A DNA stretch of 64,000 nt from Bicyclus anynana. Its lineage: Eukaryota > Arthropoda > Insecta > Lepidoptera > Nymphalidae. Where the stretch lies: NCBI RefSeq assembly GCF_947172395.1, contig NC_069101.1:248001-312000 (forward strand), written 5' to 3'. Each line of letters opens with the position of its first letter. The first letter of the stretch is position 1. Below the pieces are notes generated by a model. The model was not told where the DNA came from. It searched no databases and saw nothing but the letters and a program-made list of their open reading frames with translations. This document shows positions 19,463 through 32,022 of this stretch, in pieces. Both the position numbers and the translations under genes were made by a program.

Positions 19463-22400
19463 TATTTTTTAAGCTTAGTCATAAAAAAATAAATAAATAA
19501 GCGAAAAAAGGTTTTTATAAAAACTATATTTGTTTACACATAATAATTTTTTCAAGAATTATTGTCCTAAGTAAATAAGAAAAGTTGTTGAAAATATAGT
19601 ATTTTTACGTAATATATAATTTTTAATAATACGCAAACCCGAAATACTAAACTATATATTACAGTACGGTTGGCAACCCTGGTTACAGCGCCTATGGAAG
19701 TAAGCGGCTTAACGCGGCAACCACCTAAGGGCAAACGCGACACTAACAGTTTAGAGTCTTATTATTAATTCGAGTAGATATACAAGTAAGTTAAAAAACT
19801 TTACCTACCATTACTGAGTATCATCTATCTACCATCTTAGAAAAAACCAGTCACTTACCATCTGGTTGAGAACGCAGTCATGCGGTAACTTCTGTAAATT
19901 TTCTGTGTTTCTGTGTAAATAATGTAGATAATTCATCAATTAAAGCAACTTGGCTACTTATTAAATTTATAAGTGCGTTTTGGAGATATCTACGTTCTTT
20001 ATTTTATAGCGTTGACTCTAATTATATAAGTAAGAGTATTTTGAACTACGTTATGGCCAAGCAATATTCTATTTAGGTTCTGACAATATTTGTCGTATCT
20101 ATCCCCAATCACAAGATACTTAGTTTCACGGTAATCCTTCGGAAGCACACAAGCAGTTGCCAGAAAGCTAAGGGTCTAGCGATTGGATACATGGTTTCTC
20201 ATGATCCTCCATATAAAACAATTACGTTTTATTGGGCAGGCTTAGTCAATTGTAGATCTGGACCCTTGAAATCTCCCGCCTTTCAAACCCACCACGATCC
20301 AAACTGCCATATTTGGCCACTGTGCTTACTTTTTAGTTTATGGGCATGGGCTGACAAACGTGTAATATATAGATAAAACAGGATAAAACTATGCAACTTT
20401 TCGTTCTAATAGGATTATAGTTAAATACTAAAAATACCAATTGATTAATAATGAAATTGTGCGATATATCGTAAGTTATTTGCATATCACGAGGCCAATA
20501 AAGCAACAATGATATTTTTAATAAATTGCGCGTACAATTGGAGGCTGTATTAATTTTCAATAACAACAACCGGTTTTCCAATATTCACATAAAAATAAAG
20601 AACAATAGGCTTATATTGATGCGACAAATTAATTCTGCAACAATTCAAATTTTATATCTCACAATTTTGCATTCTGAAAAGGTTTTCGAATTTTTCATTC
20701 TGACAATTGGAAATAGCTCCACTCTACTATTGCATACAATTTAGATCTATTTGTGGTTTATTCTGTATGAGTATCTATTGTTTAAAACATGATTGTCTTT
20801 TATATATATTTATTTTGATTATTCGGAATATCTTACCATATCTAAAAACCACAACAAATTAAATATCAGCTTACACAGCTGCTTATCAGCTATTCGCACG
20901 TCCTACAATGTGCAACACTATGGTAAAGGTGTTACGATAAGTCTAATTCCATTCAACCCGAACACAGCAATGCAGCTTGACGACATAAATAACTTAATGT
21001 TTCACTCCTAAAACGAGCTCGGTCTTGTTTGCATTTCATCTTTGTTATCTGTAACTAAGAAAGATGAAATAAGAACAAGAATTTGGGATGATGCCTATAT
21101 GTTGCTGAACAAAATAATTTATCTGTGAAACCTGTTCGGGGCACATTGTCATTATACCAAAAGTGTGAATCTATTTCAGAACTAAGTAAGTCCAAGCCTT
21201 TGACTGGCAGGAATTATAATATTCATAAAAAATCTCCTTAGAGACAAAGAAAAGCACATTCCAGAAGTCGCTCTAAGTCTAAAAGTCCACCAAGGAAATG
21301 GCAGAGGTAAATTTTCAGTATGCTGTAATAATATAAATGTAATATAAACTAAAATAGTAGTTAAATTCTGCAAGTTTTAATAGAATCATAATGTATATAC
21401 TTGTATCTTGTTTCCACAGCACATCACATAAACAACAAATTAGGATTAGCCTTTAGGCCAACATCTAAGTGCTAGGTATATGTCGGAGAGTGAACAAAGC
21501 AATATCAAGTTTGAATTAACTTGGAAGTATTCAGTAGCGTGAGTTGACAACACTGAGATACATAAACTTTCTTTCACTCTTGATTTTATTGTTAAAATCA
21601 AATCAATATCATTCCAATTGATCAATCGATAAAGACATGGTTTGACACGAAACCAACTGCTCATTCCTTTGATTGCGCATCAATTCTTTAACAATTGCTA
21701 CATCATATAACCAAAAGCATTCGATGAAGGGTTAAATGACAAAGACAGAACACATACATCCCTCCTAATGTTATATTAATTCACAAATATATCTGTGTAG
21801 GCTCCAGTCAGTGTGAAACAGCCGCTCATCAAAGTTTTGATCAACACAATTAGCGCTAAGCCCAGCCGTTATCAGCGTCGCATAACACCATTATGTTGAT
21901 GCGATTAATTCCCGACGCGAGCGCCCTCTGCCTGATGGGATCGGTCATATTCTCCATGAACTAGTTCCGCATGCAGATACCCTCACAGTTATATGTATCA
22001 ATATGTATCAACGCTCAGCCGAAATCATTGAAGCTAGCAAGCTCAAATTTAGGGAGTAAACTCATCGGAGGGTCATTCGAACATTTTCTTGCTTAAAATA
22101 AATGATTTTAACTTTAAGTTGGAAGATAACTTTTATGGAACTATATCCTTTGATATTAGTACAGTCTGGATTTCATTTAAAAATTTATGGATATTCAATT
22201 TGTAAAATAGCGTCGTTGCAGCATACTACAGAAGATAAAGTGTATGAAAGATATGAACATAATTTAAAAGACAATCATCAATATCAACATAAAATTTAAT
22301 ACAATTTTATGTTGATGGTGCGTTTTTTTTGATTGTCTAATGTCTAATTAATTGTCAAGTAAACGCTTAGCTGTGATATTGACAACACAAAATAATATCG

Positions 22401-22870
22401 CACTAACTTGTTTATTTAACGTAACACCCTGACAGCTTTCTGCACAGCGTCGTACCGGAACGTCACTTGGCAGTACGTCACCCGGTAGAATGGCAAAGCC
22501 TACAAGCCAGTTCTTGAATTCAGGCTATTGAATCTCTTTGTTAATGAAACTTGTTAATAAACTGCACCAAGGTTGTCAAAAACATGGAGAGATGTTCAGT
22601 ATTGTTTGAAATTATTCTCATAGGACTATCTTTTGCGATAGCCAGACGTTTTGATGTCAGAGCCCGAAGCCCTTGACTGCAGTAAGTTGTAAGTTATCTG
22701 GGCCCAGCCTTGTACGCGGATAATCTGCTCTCGGGAGAGTAATGTGATGTAACACATTAATACGCGCTGTAGTACATTATCCCGGGATGTAATCTATTCG
22801 TAAGTACCTGTTCGGACTTGCTGTGCAATGTCGTGATGTTTCGTCGACATTAATTAGATTATCTACAAAT
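19463..22870. other. no gene recognised
   Basis: AT-rich non-coding DNA. Several open frames of 60-72 codons (for example 20333-20581 and 21446-21664) show no domain or splice support. 19805-19900 contains a run (ACTTACCATCTGGTTGAGAA) that looks like a dispersed repeat. 22700-22860 shows nothing I can name. Confidence 0.35.
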
Positions 22871-22877
22871 ACAGTAT

Positions 22878-23131
22878 CCTACCTCTGCCTTCGATTCGGA
22901 GGGAGTAAGTTCGAATCCGGGGCATGCACTAACTTTTTAGTTATGTGCGTTTTAAGAAATTAATTATCACGTGTCCCAAACGGTGAGGTGAAAGACATCA
23001 TGAGGAAACCTACATACCAGAGAATTTTCATAACTCAACATGTGAAGTCTGCTAATGCGCATTGGCCAGCGTGATGGACTATTAGCCTCACCCGTCTTAT
23101 TTTTAAAGGAGACTCGCGTTCACATTGAGCA
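22878..23131 (+). mobile_element. tRNA-derived SINE, family A, copy 4, diverged
   Basis: Begins within the tRNA head (CTACCTCTGCCTTCGATTCGG, box B GTTCGAATCCGG) and continues through TTTTAAGAAATTAATTATCACG and GAGGAAACCTACATACCAGA. No tail microsatellite or target duplication is seen; it looks old. Confidence 0.75.
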
Positions 23132-23147
23132 TTCAGACATACCTCAT

Positions 23148-23225
23148 TTTATGAAAGCTGAAGTCTATGGTAGAAAATTATAGAGTGTGGCCTGTGATAG
23201 CTTTGGAAGGTAACAGGTTTCGAGG
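23148..23225. repeat. dispersed repeat, partner of 18288-18386
   Basis: Diverged copy sharing GAAAGCTGAA and GCTTTGGAAGGTAACAGGTTT-type blocks with the segment before SINE B. It abuts SINE A copy 4. Confidence 0.4.
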
Positions 23226-23609
23226 GTCTAAGTCCTAAACTGCCTATTCATACAGCGTGTTTGTTGTTTTTGTTGTCTTGAAATAAATGATTTTATTTTA
23301 TTTATTTTTCATTATAGTGACGGAAAATCAGACAGCTCATTTTGTGTTAAGTGGAAAATTATCGCAGGCAAGCTATGCAAGGAAAAGGTAAATTATCCGC
23401 TTGACTCAGTAACAAGAGTCACTGTTTTTCTTTTTAGATATTCTTTTTGATTAAACGTTAGGTTGCGCTTTTCTGCGGAATTAACTTTTGTCAATGCGAC
23501 TGATGTCACTTGTAGAAGAACTGTGCCTACCTACTTCAAACTACTCCTCAATAGCTTAAAAGTTAAACTCCACTTTGTGAAGTAACAATGAGAAGTTAAA
23601 CTGCTAAGT

Positions 23610-23646
23610 AAACGGAAAGCTTGTGAACTTTGTAAGCTTTCCGTTT
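23610..23646. repeat. perfect 13-base inverted repeat
   Basis: AAACGGAAAGCTT at 23610-23622 and its complement at 23634-23646 with an 11-base loop. No associated gene. Confidence 0.6.
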
Positions 23647-24334
23647 TATTATTCAGATGACGAGAATAAGTATGATTTGTCTTTAAAACCATGTTGTATT
23701 GATTTAGTATTACAAACCAATGACCAATACGTTACAAAGGATTGGAGAATGTTATGAGTAAGTAATTCAATGAAAAAAGACAACAATCTGCTGAAACTGA
23801 GACTGATACAAATTCATCAATTAGTTTTGGCTGTAGAGCATGTAAAATAAACATACATACTAGCACCCAAAACCTTCTGCTACTTTAGCAGTCAGGTTAA
23901 AATCAAATCAAATATAATCCAAACAGAAATAAAGATTTATATTCAATGGAGCAGGTCGAAATATTGTTACAATACAATAAGAATATAAAACCACGATTTT
24001 CAACCTTTGATCGTAAGTCCGTAACTCGGACAATTCTGATCAAATTAAAAGCAATAGGAATATATAAATGTCCCGTTCCCCCTCTCCCCCCGCCCCGCCA
24101 CGGGCACCGCTAGTTAAATAATGAAATAAAGTCGACAAGAAAAATGTAAATTTTCTTTAACGAAGCGGATCTATTTTTATTTGGTGTTCCCCATTCTGTT
24201 TGACCGCGGGCGTTAGGGTTACCACAAACTGTAGACTTTTTATGATTCGATTGGGCCGAGAAAACACGGTAATCGAAATCTTATATATCATGATCAGTAA
24301 TATTATTGATTTTCTTTGTTAACATCATTAGCTC

Positions 24335-24425
24335 GTATCCGTCCACAGCTGGGAATAGGCCTCTCCGAGAGCGCGCCACGACTCATGATCCTACGCCGTT
24401 CTTTCTCATCCAGCCACTTCCCACT
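24335..24425 (-). mobile_element. RTE-type 3' end fragment, minus strand
   Basis: TCCGTCCACAGCTGGGAATAG, GGCCTCTCCGAGAGCGCGCC and CATCCAGCCACTTCCCAC are, on the minus strand, the closing stretch of another RTE-like 3' region (GGAAGTGGCTGGATGAG... GGCCTATTCCCAGCTGTGGA) familiar from many insect genomes. Short and diverged. Confidence 0.55.
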
Positions 24426-27208
24426 ACCTTCTTTCGTATAAGTAAGTAAAAATTAAACTAATTGTATTCCATAAATACATATATGAGATTGTAATGACAG
24501 ATATTACAAAAAAACTCCGCAGTTTATTGTCCACTTTTTAATACTTTCTAAGATGAATTATTGGCAATAAAAAAAAATATTTTGATCGGGATATTATAAT
24601 ATCCTATTGCTTTTTAAATCACCGATTTAAATGACATATATGATAACCGACCTATGTCTCAAGTTGTTGAGGAGGGCAAGGCATTGCAGGTCTTCAACTA
24701 TAAATTTTAATAAATTTTCGATTTTCCGCTTCTGCTGGATTTGTTATTTTTTTTATTTATTACTTATACTTATACTCGATCGACTAAACCAAATCCGATC
24801 CGACAAAAACGTATTAAGTTGTTCAAAGTCTGAAATGTACAGGAAACCTTACGCTACCGACGGAGGGATGTTACAAAGCGTTTATTCAAATATAGCTCGT
24901 ATTAACAGGTGGTAAGGTGTTATACTCAGTATTTAACATTGTAAGTCCGCTGAATCGTGATAGGGTTTTCTTACAGGGTTTTTGTTACTTGTTTGAGCTC
25001 GTCGTCGGGCTCTCTGAATTGATCGCGTCGCTGTGAATGCCTTCGCGCTGTTTGTGTTGTTCTTGTTACTTCGAGACTTGTTCGAGAGACAACTGAGACT
25101 GAATTTAATATCGAGATAGTTAAAATAATGACGCGTTTTGGTATTATTTCCAGTAAAACTTTAACTTTGCTACATATCTTTGTGTGTGTACAGCTGAAGT
25201 TGTTCAGTATTGAAATCAATATTATGATACTAGCGAACGCCCTGCGGTGTCTCCCTCGTAGTTCCCGTTCCCGTGAGATAAAACAAAGCCTATGTAACTC
25301 GCTGATAATGGAGATTTTACATTTTTTAAATTGGTTTAGTTATTTAGGCGTGAAAATCAAACTCACATTCGCATCTTATAATGTTACTTGGACTTATTGA
25401 GTCATTAATGGATACTCATGAGGTATTTATGTACTCGTTCGTACCATGTGACAATTAATAGGTAATTAAGGAAAATTTTCTTTTTGAACCTTCAATTTTT
25501 TCAATTCATTTTTTTTTTATTTGTTTAACACATCTAAGCACCGTATAAAATCTTAGCTCTTTTAAGTACACAATAAAGATGTTGAAAACTCGTTGCCTGC
25601 GATGGTATTTTTATAGTGTAGTTACTTGGGTCGTACCTCTGACCTTAGTCTCGTTAACAGCAAGGCATGCCCGCGGTGAGGCTCGTATCGCATTGCAGTC
25701 ACGTAGACGCGTGTAATTTTTACGTGGGCTGTTGTTTTCTCTTAATTACGCGCGCGGGGCAGGTGCTAAGAGTGCTATCACACAGACACGAGAAACCGCA
25801 GCGAATTGTACTTGCGTGCAAAGACAAAACTTATCAAACACTTGTTGATTGTAAATCAAAATAAACATACTAAATACAAATACTTTTATGAAAATTTATT
25901 TTCAGATTAAAGATTTTCTGTCTTATAAGAAATTTATAGTTATAATTCTCAAGAAGCTGATGGTGATATACCTCTGTGCCTCGAAGAGCACGTCAAGCCC
26001 TGTCATTATCAATGGCATCTGAAAGTGAATGTTAATGAATTAGGTGTAAGTAATTAATAATAATGTAAGTCTAAGCCCCATATCCCCTCTACTTTAAGGA
26101 GGGAGGTCTGACCCTTTAAGGAGCCTTTACTGTAGGCTGATAATGATGATGATGATGATGATGATGATGACGACGACGACGACGATAAATAATGTGTTGT
26201 AATTTTCTCTCATTTATTTATTTGTCCTGTAATGTTAATATAAAAATATCCTTATAAATTGACTTAAAAATTTAAATAACGTATCAACCCTCCCGCTGCG
26301 AAACATTTGAGTGCCCTAGCAACCGGTGGTCAGGGCTCCAGAGTGAGGAACCTCCTCACAGTATACAGCGTCTTAAGAATCACTGCCTTCTGTATGCGAC
26401 TCTTGACCCAACAGTTAAATGAAAGATTCTTAAGATGATGGTCGAAGCTTTTCGCTATAAGACCATTGACTGAAACAACCATCGGAACAATAATAGTTAA
26501 CTCAACATTCCTCATGGCGGTAATCTCGAGAGCAAGATTCAAGTATTTTTATACTTTTCCTTTTCGGCTTTAACCACGCACGTGTGCACGGTGCACTGAC
26601 CGATCGACTAGCACTATATCAGGCAACAATATACCTGTCAGTGATATAATCGTTCGGTCCCATGTTGAGCAAAGCACTGCTATTTTCAAGAACTGACGCT
26701 GGGTTGACCTATAACCACATATAGTAAGGCATATCAGAATGAATAAGTTTTATTATTATTCCACCTGTCTGTCTGTATTGTCAAGTGGTACATATGAAGG
26801 CGGCGCGCCAGCCAGCGGATGCCGCGCGGCGGCGGCGGCGGTGTGCCGTCGCTTTGAGGCTCGCGTCGACAGTCGTTTGCCCAAATTAACGTTTGTCCTA
26901 CATTAGTGTGAACGCTGTGCCTTCCAGCGGGTGGTGCAAGTTAAGAGCTGATTGATTCACATGTATTTCCATTTTTTCTATAGTTTATTGTTTTAAGATA
27001 TTAAATAGAAACAATAGAATTTACTTTGCAAATAAATTATGAAAAACAAAACAACGAAACGAATTTAAAAATAACGACGAATCCTTAAAACAACAGGCTT
27101 ACAGCTTATCATTTAGCCGTTCATTGCTAAAAAGCAATACCCAAAGGGTTTATTGCTGTACGATTATCTTACATAATGTTTATCGATCAAGTTCTATTAA
27201 CACATTTT
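24426..27208. other. non-coding stretch with microsatellite
   Basis: No exon is supported. 25965-26187 includes a SINE-like block (GTGCCTCGAAGAGCACGTCAA) and ends in a (GAT)n-(GAC)n microsatellite at 26143-26187. 26800-26875 is strongly GC-rich (a GCGGCGGCGGCGGCGG run). Open frames at 24631-24915 and 25128-25400 lack domains. Confidence 0.35.
26143..26187. repeat. (GAT)n-(GAC)n microsatellite
   Basis: Uninterrupted GAT repeats change to GAC repeats. It probably grew from the GAT-type tail of a SINE-like element ending at 26142. Confidence 0.85.
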
Positions 27209-27220
27209 ATTATAAGTGAC

Positions 27221-27572
27221 CGAATGTGAGTCGAATCAGAAATGAGGAGATCCGCAGAAAAGCCAAAGTCACCGACATAGCACAACGAGTTACGAAGCTG
27301 AAGTGGCAATGGGCGGGGCCCATAGTTTGAAGAGCCGATGGACGTTGGGGTCCCAAAGTGCTGGACTGGCGACCCCGCACTAGAAAGCGCAGTGTTGGTT
27401 GACGTCCCACCAGGTGGACTGACGACATCAAGCGATTTGCAGAGATTCGCTGGATGCAGGTGGCTCAGTATAGCTCAGTATAGTGATGTTTGGAAGTCTC
27501 TACAAAAGGCCTATGATGTCCTGTAGTGGACGTCCATTGGCTGATATGACGATGATGATGATTATGATGATG
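27221..27572 (+). mobile_element. RTE-like LINE 3' fragment (copy 2), with TSD
   Basis: Close relative of 6164-6492, including GAGGAGATCCGCAGAAA, GAAGTGGCAATGGGCGGGGC, GCCGATGGACGTTGGGGTCC and TCTACAAAAGGCCTATG, ending in a GATGATGAT tail. A 12-base duplication ATTATAAGTGAC at 27209-27220 and 27573-27584 shows a genuine 5'-truncated retrotransposition event. Confidence 0.85.
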
Positions 27573-27584
27573 ATTATAAGTGAC

Positions 27585-28870
27585 TAAAATCTCTGTTTTT
27601 TGCTGATACCATTTTCACGGATTGGTCGCTTGCATAAGTCGTAACTGCCAAAGTGAAGTTAGTATTAGTTATTTTATAGCAACCTGTACCGTGGCTTAAA
27701 TATATACCTTACACATTTTGTTGGATTAAATATAGCACCATAGCGTCGGGGTTTAAGAAACCTTATTTGCTTATTGGCAACGTTTCGCTCGTGACTTGTA
27801 CCACTCGGCCCTTATGACAGGTGTCCCTACAGTGTAGCTGTAATTACCGCCAGCTAACATCCATGTCAAATGGTAATGAGACCCGCGCGAAATGCTCCTC
27901 GTTTGAACTCCAGTTCAACGTAACGTTTAACGGTGAACTTCGTGTAGTTTAAACTGCGTTGTCGCTAAATGATACGTTAATTGGTTATATGATGTCTAGT
28001 CGAGTGTGTTACTTAGTTGTATGTTACTTCATCATTTTTTATCCATTTGAATGCTACAGGGAAAGGAGCCCAGGACTACTCAAGGTCGGGACACAGAGCT
28101 TAGATCCACAACGCTGTTAGCGGGCATAAGGTAAAAATGGTGATTAATTTTTTAACGATCAATAACAGATGTTGAAGACAATGACCAGGACAGATTAAAG
28201 TCTTTGCCGAGGCCAGAGGACGTATCACTAATTTATGGGGATGAGAATTGTTGCTGATTTTTTTTAGGAATAAATTAAAAATCAGTATTTCACAGGTTGT
28301 GAAATACAAATGAACAGGCTGGGGACGAAACAAGTACCTACTAATTTTCTGACGTCTGGCTGCCGCAGTCATTTTTGGAAGTCAGAAATGCCTACGTCTA
28401 TTAAAGTCCTTCCTTAGTTAAAAGACCTCAACATCATCAAAAATGCAATTTATCGTTTATAAAACAAAATAAAGGCACTCCAACAAAAATGTTTTTGAAA
28501 GTTTCACTTACATGAGTGAAACAATTTAATTTAACGGCTAAAAAAAAAATAAAAGGGCCTCAAAATAAATAAAAATTTTCATTTACCGCTCGAATTAACC
28601 TCCCCGGCCCTTCAAAGGCGGTATTAAGGTTGTGGACAAAACATAAATATCTTGTAAACAAGGTAATCCGATAGGAAGGGCGGAGGGCCTGCGGAGGGCC
28701 CTCAAGTGGCCGCGTAATAAAACGGTGTGAGCCGTCAGGACGCGGACATGAAATATGACGCCGCAGCGGGAACCGTATAGACTGTAACGTAATCTGTGAT
28801 CATGCGATGTTATATTGGTGCTGCAAATGCTTTCAATATTAAATAGTCAATAAATAAAACATAGTCATTT
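27585..28870. other. no gene recognised
   Basis: Non-coding. 27760-27960 is less AT-rich and not repeat-like, so it is a candidate for a conserved element, without further support. 28060-28130 carries a short SINE-like fragment (CACAACGCTGTTAGCGGG). Confidence 0.3.
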
Positions 28871-28872
28871 AT

Positions 28873-28980
28873 GAAATTAAATATCACGTGTCTCAAACGA
28901 TAAAGGAAAAACATCGTAAGGAAACCTGTATACCTGACAATTTTCTTAACTCTCTACGTGTGTGAAGTCTGCCAATCCGC
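28873..28980 (+). mobile_element. tRNA-derived SINE, family A, copy 5, fragment
   Basis: Only the middle of the element remains (AAATTAAATATCACGTGTCT to GAAGTCTGCCAATCCGC). Both ends are missing. Confidence 0.75.
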
Positions 28981-29745
28981 GTATTATATTAATTTATATA
29001 TTTTATTTATATTTATGTTGTAATGTTTGTGTATACTAAATAGATACCTACAATACTACATGGGTGGTCGTGCGCGGTCTGCTTGCCTTACCAGTGTAGA
29101 GATGAGACAGTGTTTAGCTTCTCTTAGAGTAAGGACGAGGGTCCTTACACATGTAATAAATTATTACATAGATTTCGAAGGAATTTATGATTAACAAAAA
29201 TAACTATAACTGAAAAATTGATTATTATGACAAGACACATCATTCATCACATTGCAACATCAAGGTCCTAGGTTCGATTACTGGATCAGGATAAAAAAAT
29301 AACGAGCTAGAAGAATAAGGAGGCCATATAAATAAGATAACGATGAAACCGAATGCAATTACAAACGATTATAGATGTAAAAGTTCGCTAATTGTGTAAA
29401 GCGTGGAATGCAAGCTCGCCAGCAAGCGTCTCGCAGCCAGCCAGTGAATGATGTCGAGAACACACTGAATGGCCATTCACCGCCTGCCATTCACGGGCGC
29501 CTGAATTTGTCATCTTCATTAGGAACGTACACTCGCACGCAATCTTGTTGTACGAATACAATTTTTTCATTATTTTTAATATCTTCTAATCTTATATCTT
29601 TTGAAAACTCAAAATATGCAAAACTTGCTTGCTTAAAGAAATGCGATAGTAGTCGAACGTATATACTTTGAATATAATTATGTTAAAAGCTTTGAATAAT
29701 TAAAAAATATGTTAGGTGTAAATAAAGTTTTAACAAAATAATTAA
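28981..29745. other. no gene recognised
   Basis: AT-rich. Overlapping open frames on both strands at 29388-29671 lack domains and are judged chance. Confidence 0.3.
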
Positions 29746-29932
29746 TTTATACTAATATTATAAAGCTGGAGAGTTTGTTTGTTTGTTTGAACGCATTAAT
29801 CTCAGGAATTACTGGTCCGATTTAAAAAATTCTTTCAGTGTTAGATAGCCCATTTATTGAAGAAGGCCATTGGCTATATAACAATGCCGTATTCTTACGG
29901 AAACGTGGGTGAAACCACGCGGCATCAGCTAG
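29746..29932 (+). mobile_element. small Helitron-like element, copy 1
   Basis: Starts TTTATACTAATATTATAAAG (TC start mutated) and ends GGCATCAGCTAG before T. The hairpin CGTGG-GTGAAA-CCACG lies about ten bases before the CTAG end. The host base before the start is A, as expected for insertion between A and T. Related copies are at 36859-37054 and 37752-37913. No Rep/helicase is encoded. Confidence 0.7.
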
Positions 29933-29947
29933 TGTTTCATAAATCTT

Positions 29948-30260
29948 TAAATTGAACCGTGAAAGCCCAGGATATGACCTCTCACCTCTACTTACGACTC
30001 CAGAGGGTGTGGGTTCGAATCCGGTGCGGAGCATGCACTTTTCAGTTATGTGCATTTTAAGAAATTAAATATCACGTGTCTCAAACAGTGAAGGAAAAAC
30101 ATCGTGAGGAAACCTGCAGACCTGAGAATTTTCTTAATTCTCTGCGTATGTGAAGTCTGCCAATCCGCAGTGGGCCAGCGTGGACTATTTGGCCTAACTC
30201 CTCTCATTCTGAGAGGAGACTCGATCTCAGCAATAAGCCGAATTTGGGTTGATAATGATA
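29948..30260 (+). mobile_element. tRNA-derived SINE, family A, copy 6, with TSD
   Basis: Nearly full length: tRNA head with box B GGTTCGAATCC, body and GAT-type tail. AAATCTT at 29941-29947 and 30261-30267 is a probable target duplication. It sits just after the CTAG end of a Helitron-like element. Open frames here on both strands are translations of the SINE. Confidence 0.82.
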
Positions 30261-30712
30261 AAATCTTGAAAAGAAACATTTTAAATTGACAAACTAATTT
30301 ATAATTTAAACTTCATTTTCTTTTTCGCATAGATTACATTCCGACATATGGCAGATACACGAGGAGATTCCAGTAATTAACATCTAAAACCTTAATTAAC
30401 CTTCTTTCGTTCTAAAACGCTAAAGTTTTGTAATTAGGCAAAAATCGTATTGAATAAAACACATTTTGCTAGCGACTGTACGTGAAATAGGTTTAACGCG
30501 TTACTCGACCTGTTTTTTGTTTAAATTTCCTGTTTCAAAGGAGCTAGATAAGCAGCAGGAAGTGTGTCGAACGGAAACGGCACGAAAATGTGCGGGAAAA
30601 CTTTTTTTTTTAATTAAATGAAAGCTGCTGCGGTTTGCGTTGTACAATTTGTTTTTGGTACTGTCTTGGATTATTTAATGCCATGTATTCCTAGTGACAG
30701 TGAGTTGTGTGC
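30261..30712. other. no feature recognised
   Basis: AT-rich spacer between two SINE copies. Confidence 0.3.
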
Positions 30713-30949
30713 ATTTTAAGAAATTAAATATCACGTGTCTCAAACGGTAAAGGAAAAACATCGTGATGAAACCTGCTTATCAGATAATTTTCTCAATTCT
30801 CTGCGTGTGTAAAGTCTTCTAATCCGTATTGGGCCAGCGTGGTAGACTATTGGCCTAACCCCTCTCATTCTGAGCGGAGACTCAAGCTCAGAAGTAAGCC
30901 GAATATGGGTTGATAATGATGATGATGATGTTGATGATGATGATGATGA
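30713..30949 (+). mobile_element. tRNA-derived SINE, family A, copy 7, 5'-truncated
   Basis: Starts at GTTGTGTGCATTTTAAG and keeps the body and a long GATGATGAT tail at 30914-30949. The tRNA head is missing. Confidence 0.82.
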
Positions 30950-31714
30950 ACAAAAATCCTTTGAAAAAGTAATAGAAAAATTATATAGGTAGACATTTTA
31001 TTCAAAATTTAGCAAAATATATCTTTTAAATGTAATGAAAGTCAACATTAACATAGGACACAAATATTAAAAGAAATTTGGAGAATATGCCCACCACGCT
31101 GCTGCAATGCGCATTGGCAAGTTTCTCGTTTCCTAAGATGTGACTAAAGTTAAACATTGAGACCGGAACTCACCACAGTACCTACTCTCAGAGTATAACT
31201 CTTCAACAACTTCCTAAGTCTTCACTAAGAAAACCCTTAAATTTTCATTCCCCGACTCAAAACTCGAACTCTAGTAGGACCTAACTACGATTTTATAGGA
31301 ATAGTGACAAATCAGATAACAGTAGTCATCGATACAACTTAAGTTACCATTTAGCGGTTGAGCTGTTGTGGCTCAATAAATAAGGCCTCAAATAAAAACG
31401 TCTGAATCCGTTTGCGGTCTTGGGGGAGTGCACCGGTGTATAATTACACGGTAATGAAACAAACGGAACTGTACCCCCGAGGGTGCCCTGCCGGCCGCCT
31501 AATGGACTACGATACGAATAAATGTGGCCCCTTAACTACTTTGAAACTCTGAAATTCGTTTCAAAGCCGACTACTGTAATAGTATTTTGTTTGCATCTAT
31601 TTTGCAGGACGGGATTTTATTTGTAGCTAACGGACGCCCGCGACATCGTCTGCCCTTTATCATTACCAGCGCATGGACTTCAAAACCACGATCTCGAGTG
31701 GCCCCCTGCAACTC
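30950..31714. other. no gene recognised
   Basis: Non-coding. 31080-31130 carries a short repeat-like piece (CCACCACGCTGCTGCAATGC). Confidence 0.3.
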
Positions 31715-31797
31715 GACTCGCCCCTCGACTAACACTGCGCTTTTCGGCGCGGGGTTGCCACTCTAGCACCTTGGGACCCCAACGTCCGTTGTCCCTT
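31715..31797 (-). mobile_element. RTE-like fragment (copy 3), minus strand
   Basis: On the minus strand it reads GGACGTTGGGGTCCCAAGGT, then GGCAACCCCGC, AAGCGCAGTGTTAGTCGA, matching the middle of the RTE-like 3' fragment seen at 27350-27410. Short and diverged. Confidence 0.6.
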
Positions 31798-31836
31798 CGT
31801 ATTTATGTTATTTTGGGCTGCAATTTATAGCCCGAT

Positions 31837-31962
31837 CCAGCCCCTGTAGCCAAATGGCATGACTTATCTTTCTACGATTTCATTTCCATACATTTTTCTA
31901 GTTTTTGAAGCATTTGCGATCGTAGAAAGAGAATCGTCGTGCCACTTGGCTACAGGGGCTGG
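31837..31962. mobile_element. 126-base foldback MITE
   Basis: Left arm CCAGCCCCTGTAGCCAAATG and on to CTTTCTACGAT (31837 to about 31881) pairs with the right arm ending 31962 (TGGCTACAGGGGCTGG). The arms are about 45 bases with several mismatches. No clear duplication. It may be inserted in, or part of, the tRNA-like sequence that follows. Confidence 0.75.
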
Positions 31963-32022
31963 AGTCAAACCCAGAACCTTGTGATCGGAACCAACGAGTA
32001 ACCACTGGACCAACAAGGCAAT
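31963..32022 (-). mobile_element. tRNA-derived SINE head, minus strand
   Basis: The minus strand reads TTGGTCCAGTGGTTACTCG (box A) and AAGGTTCTGGGTTTGACTCC (box B-like). It is a tRNA-like promoter without a valid tRNA fold. A similar box A piece is at 6709-6740 (minus). Confidence 0.45.

Noticed and set aside
19850..19895. Minus-strand open frame ending in a good GTAAGT donor, considered as the missing first Dok-7-like exon
   Set aside because: The translated residues (KLPHDCVLNQM) do not resemble a PH domain start, the phase is wrong, and the sequence looks like a dispersed repeat.
26143..26187. Tandem repeat considered as a CRISPR-like or satellite array
   Set aside because: It is a simple trinucleotide microsatellite with no spacers.
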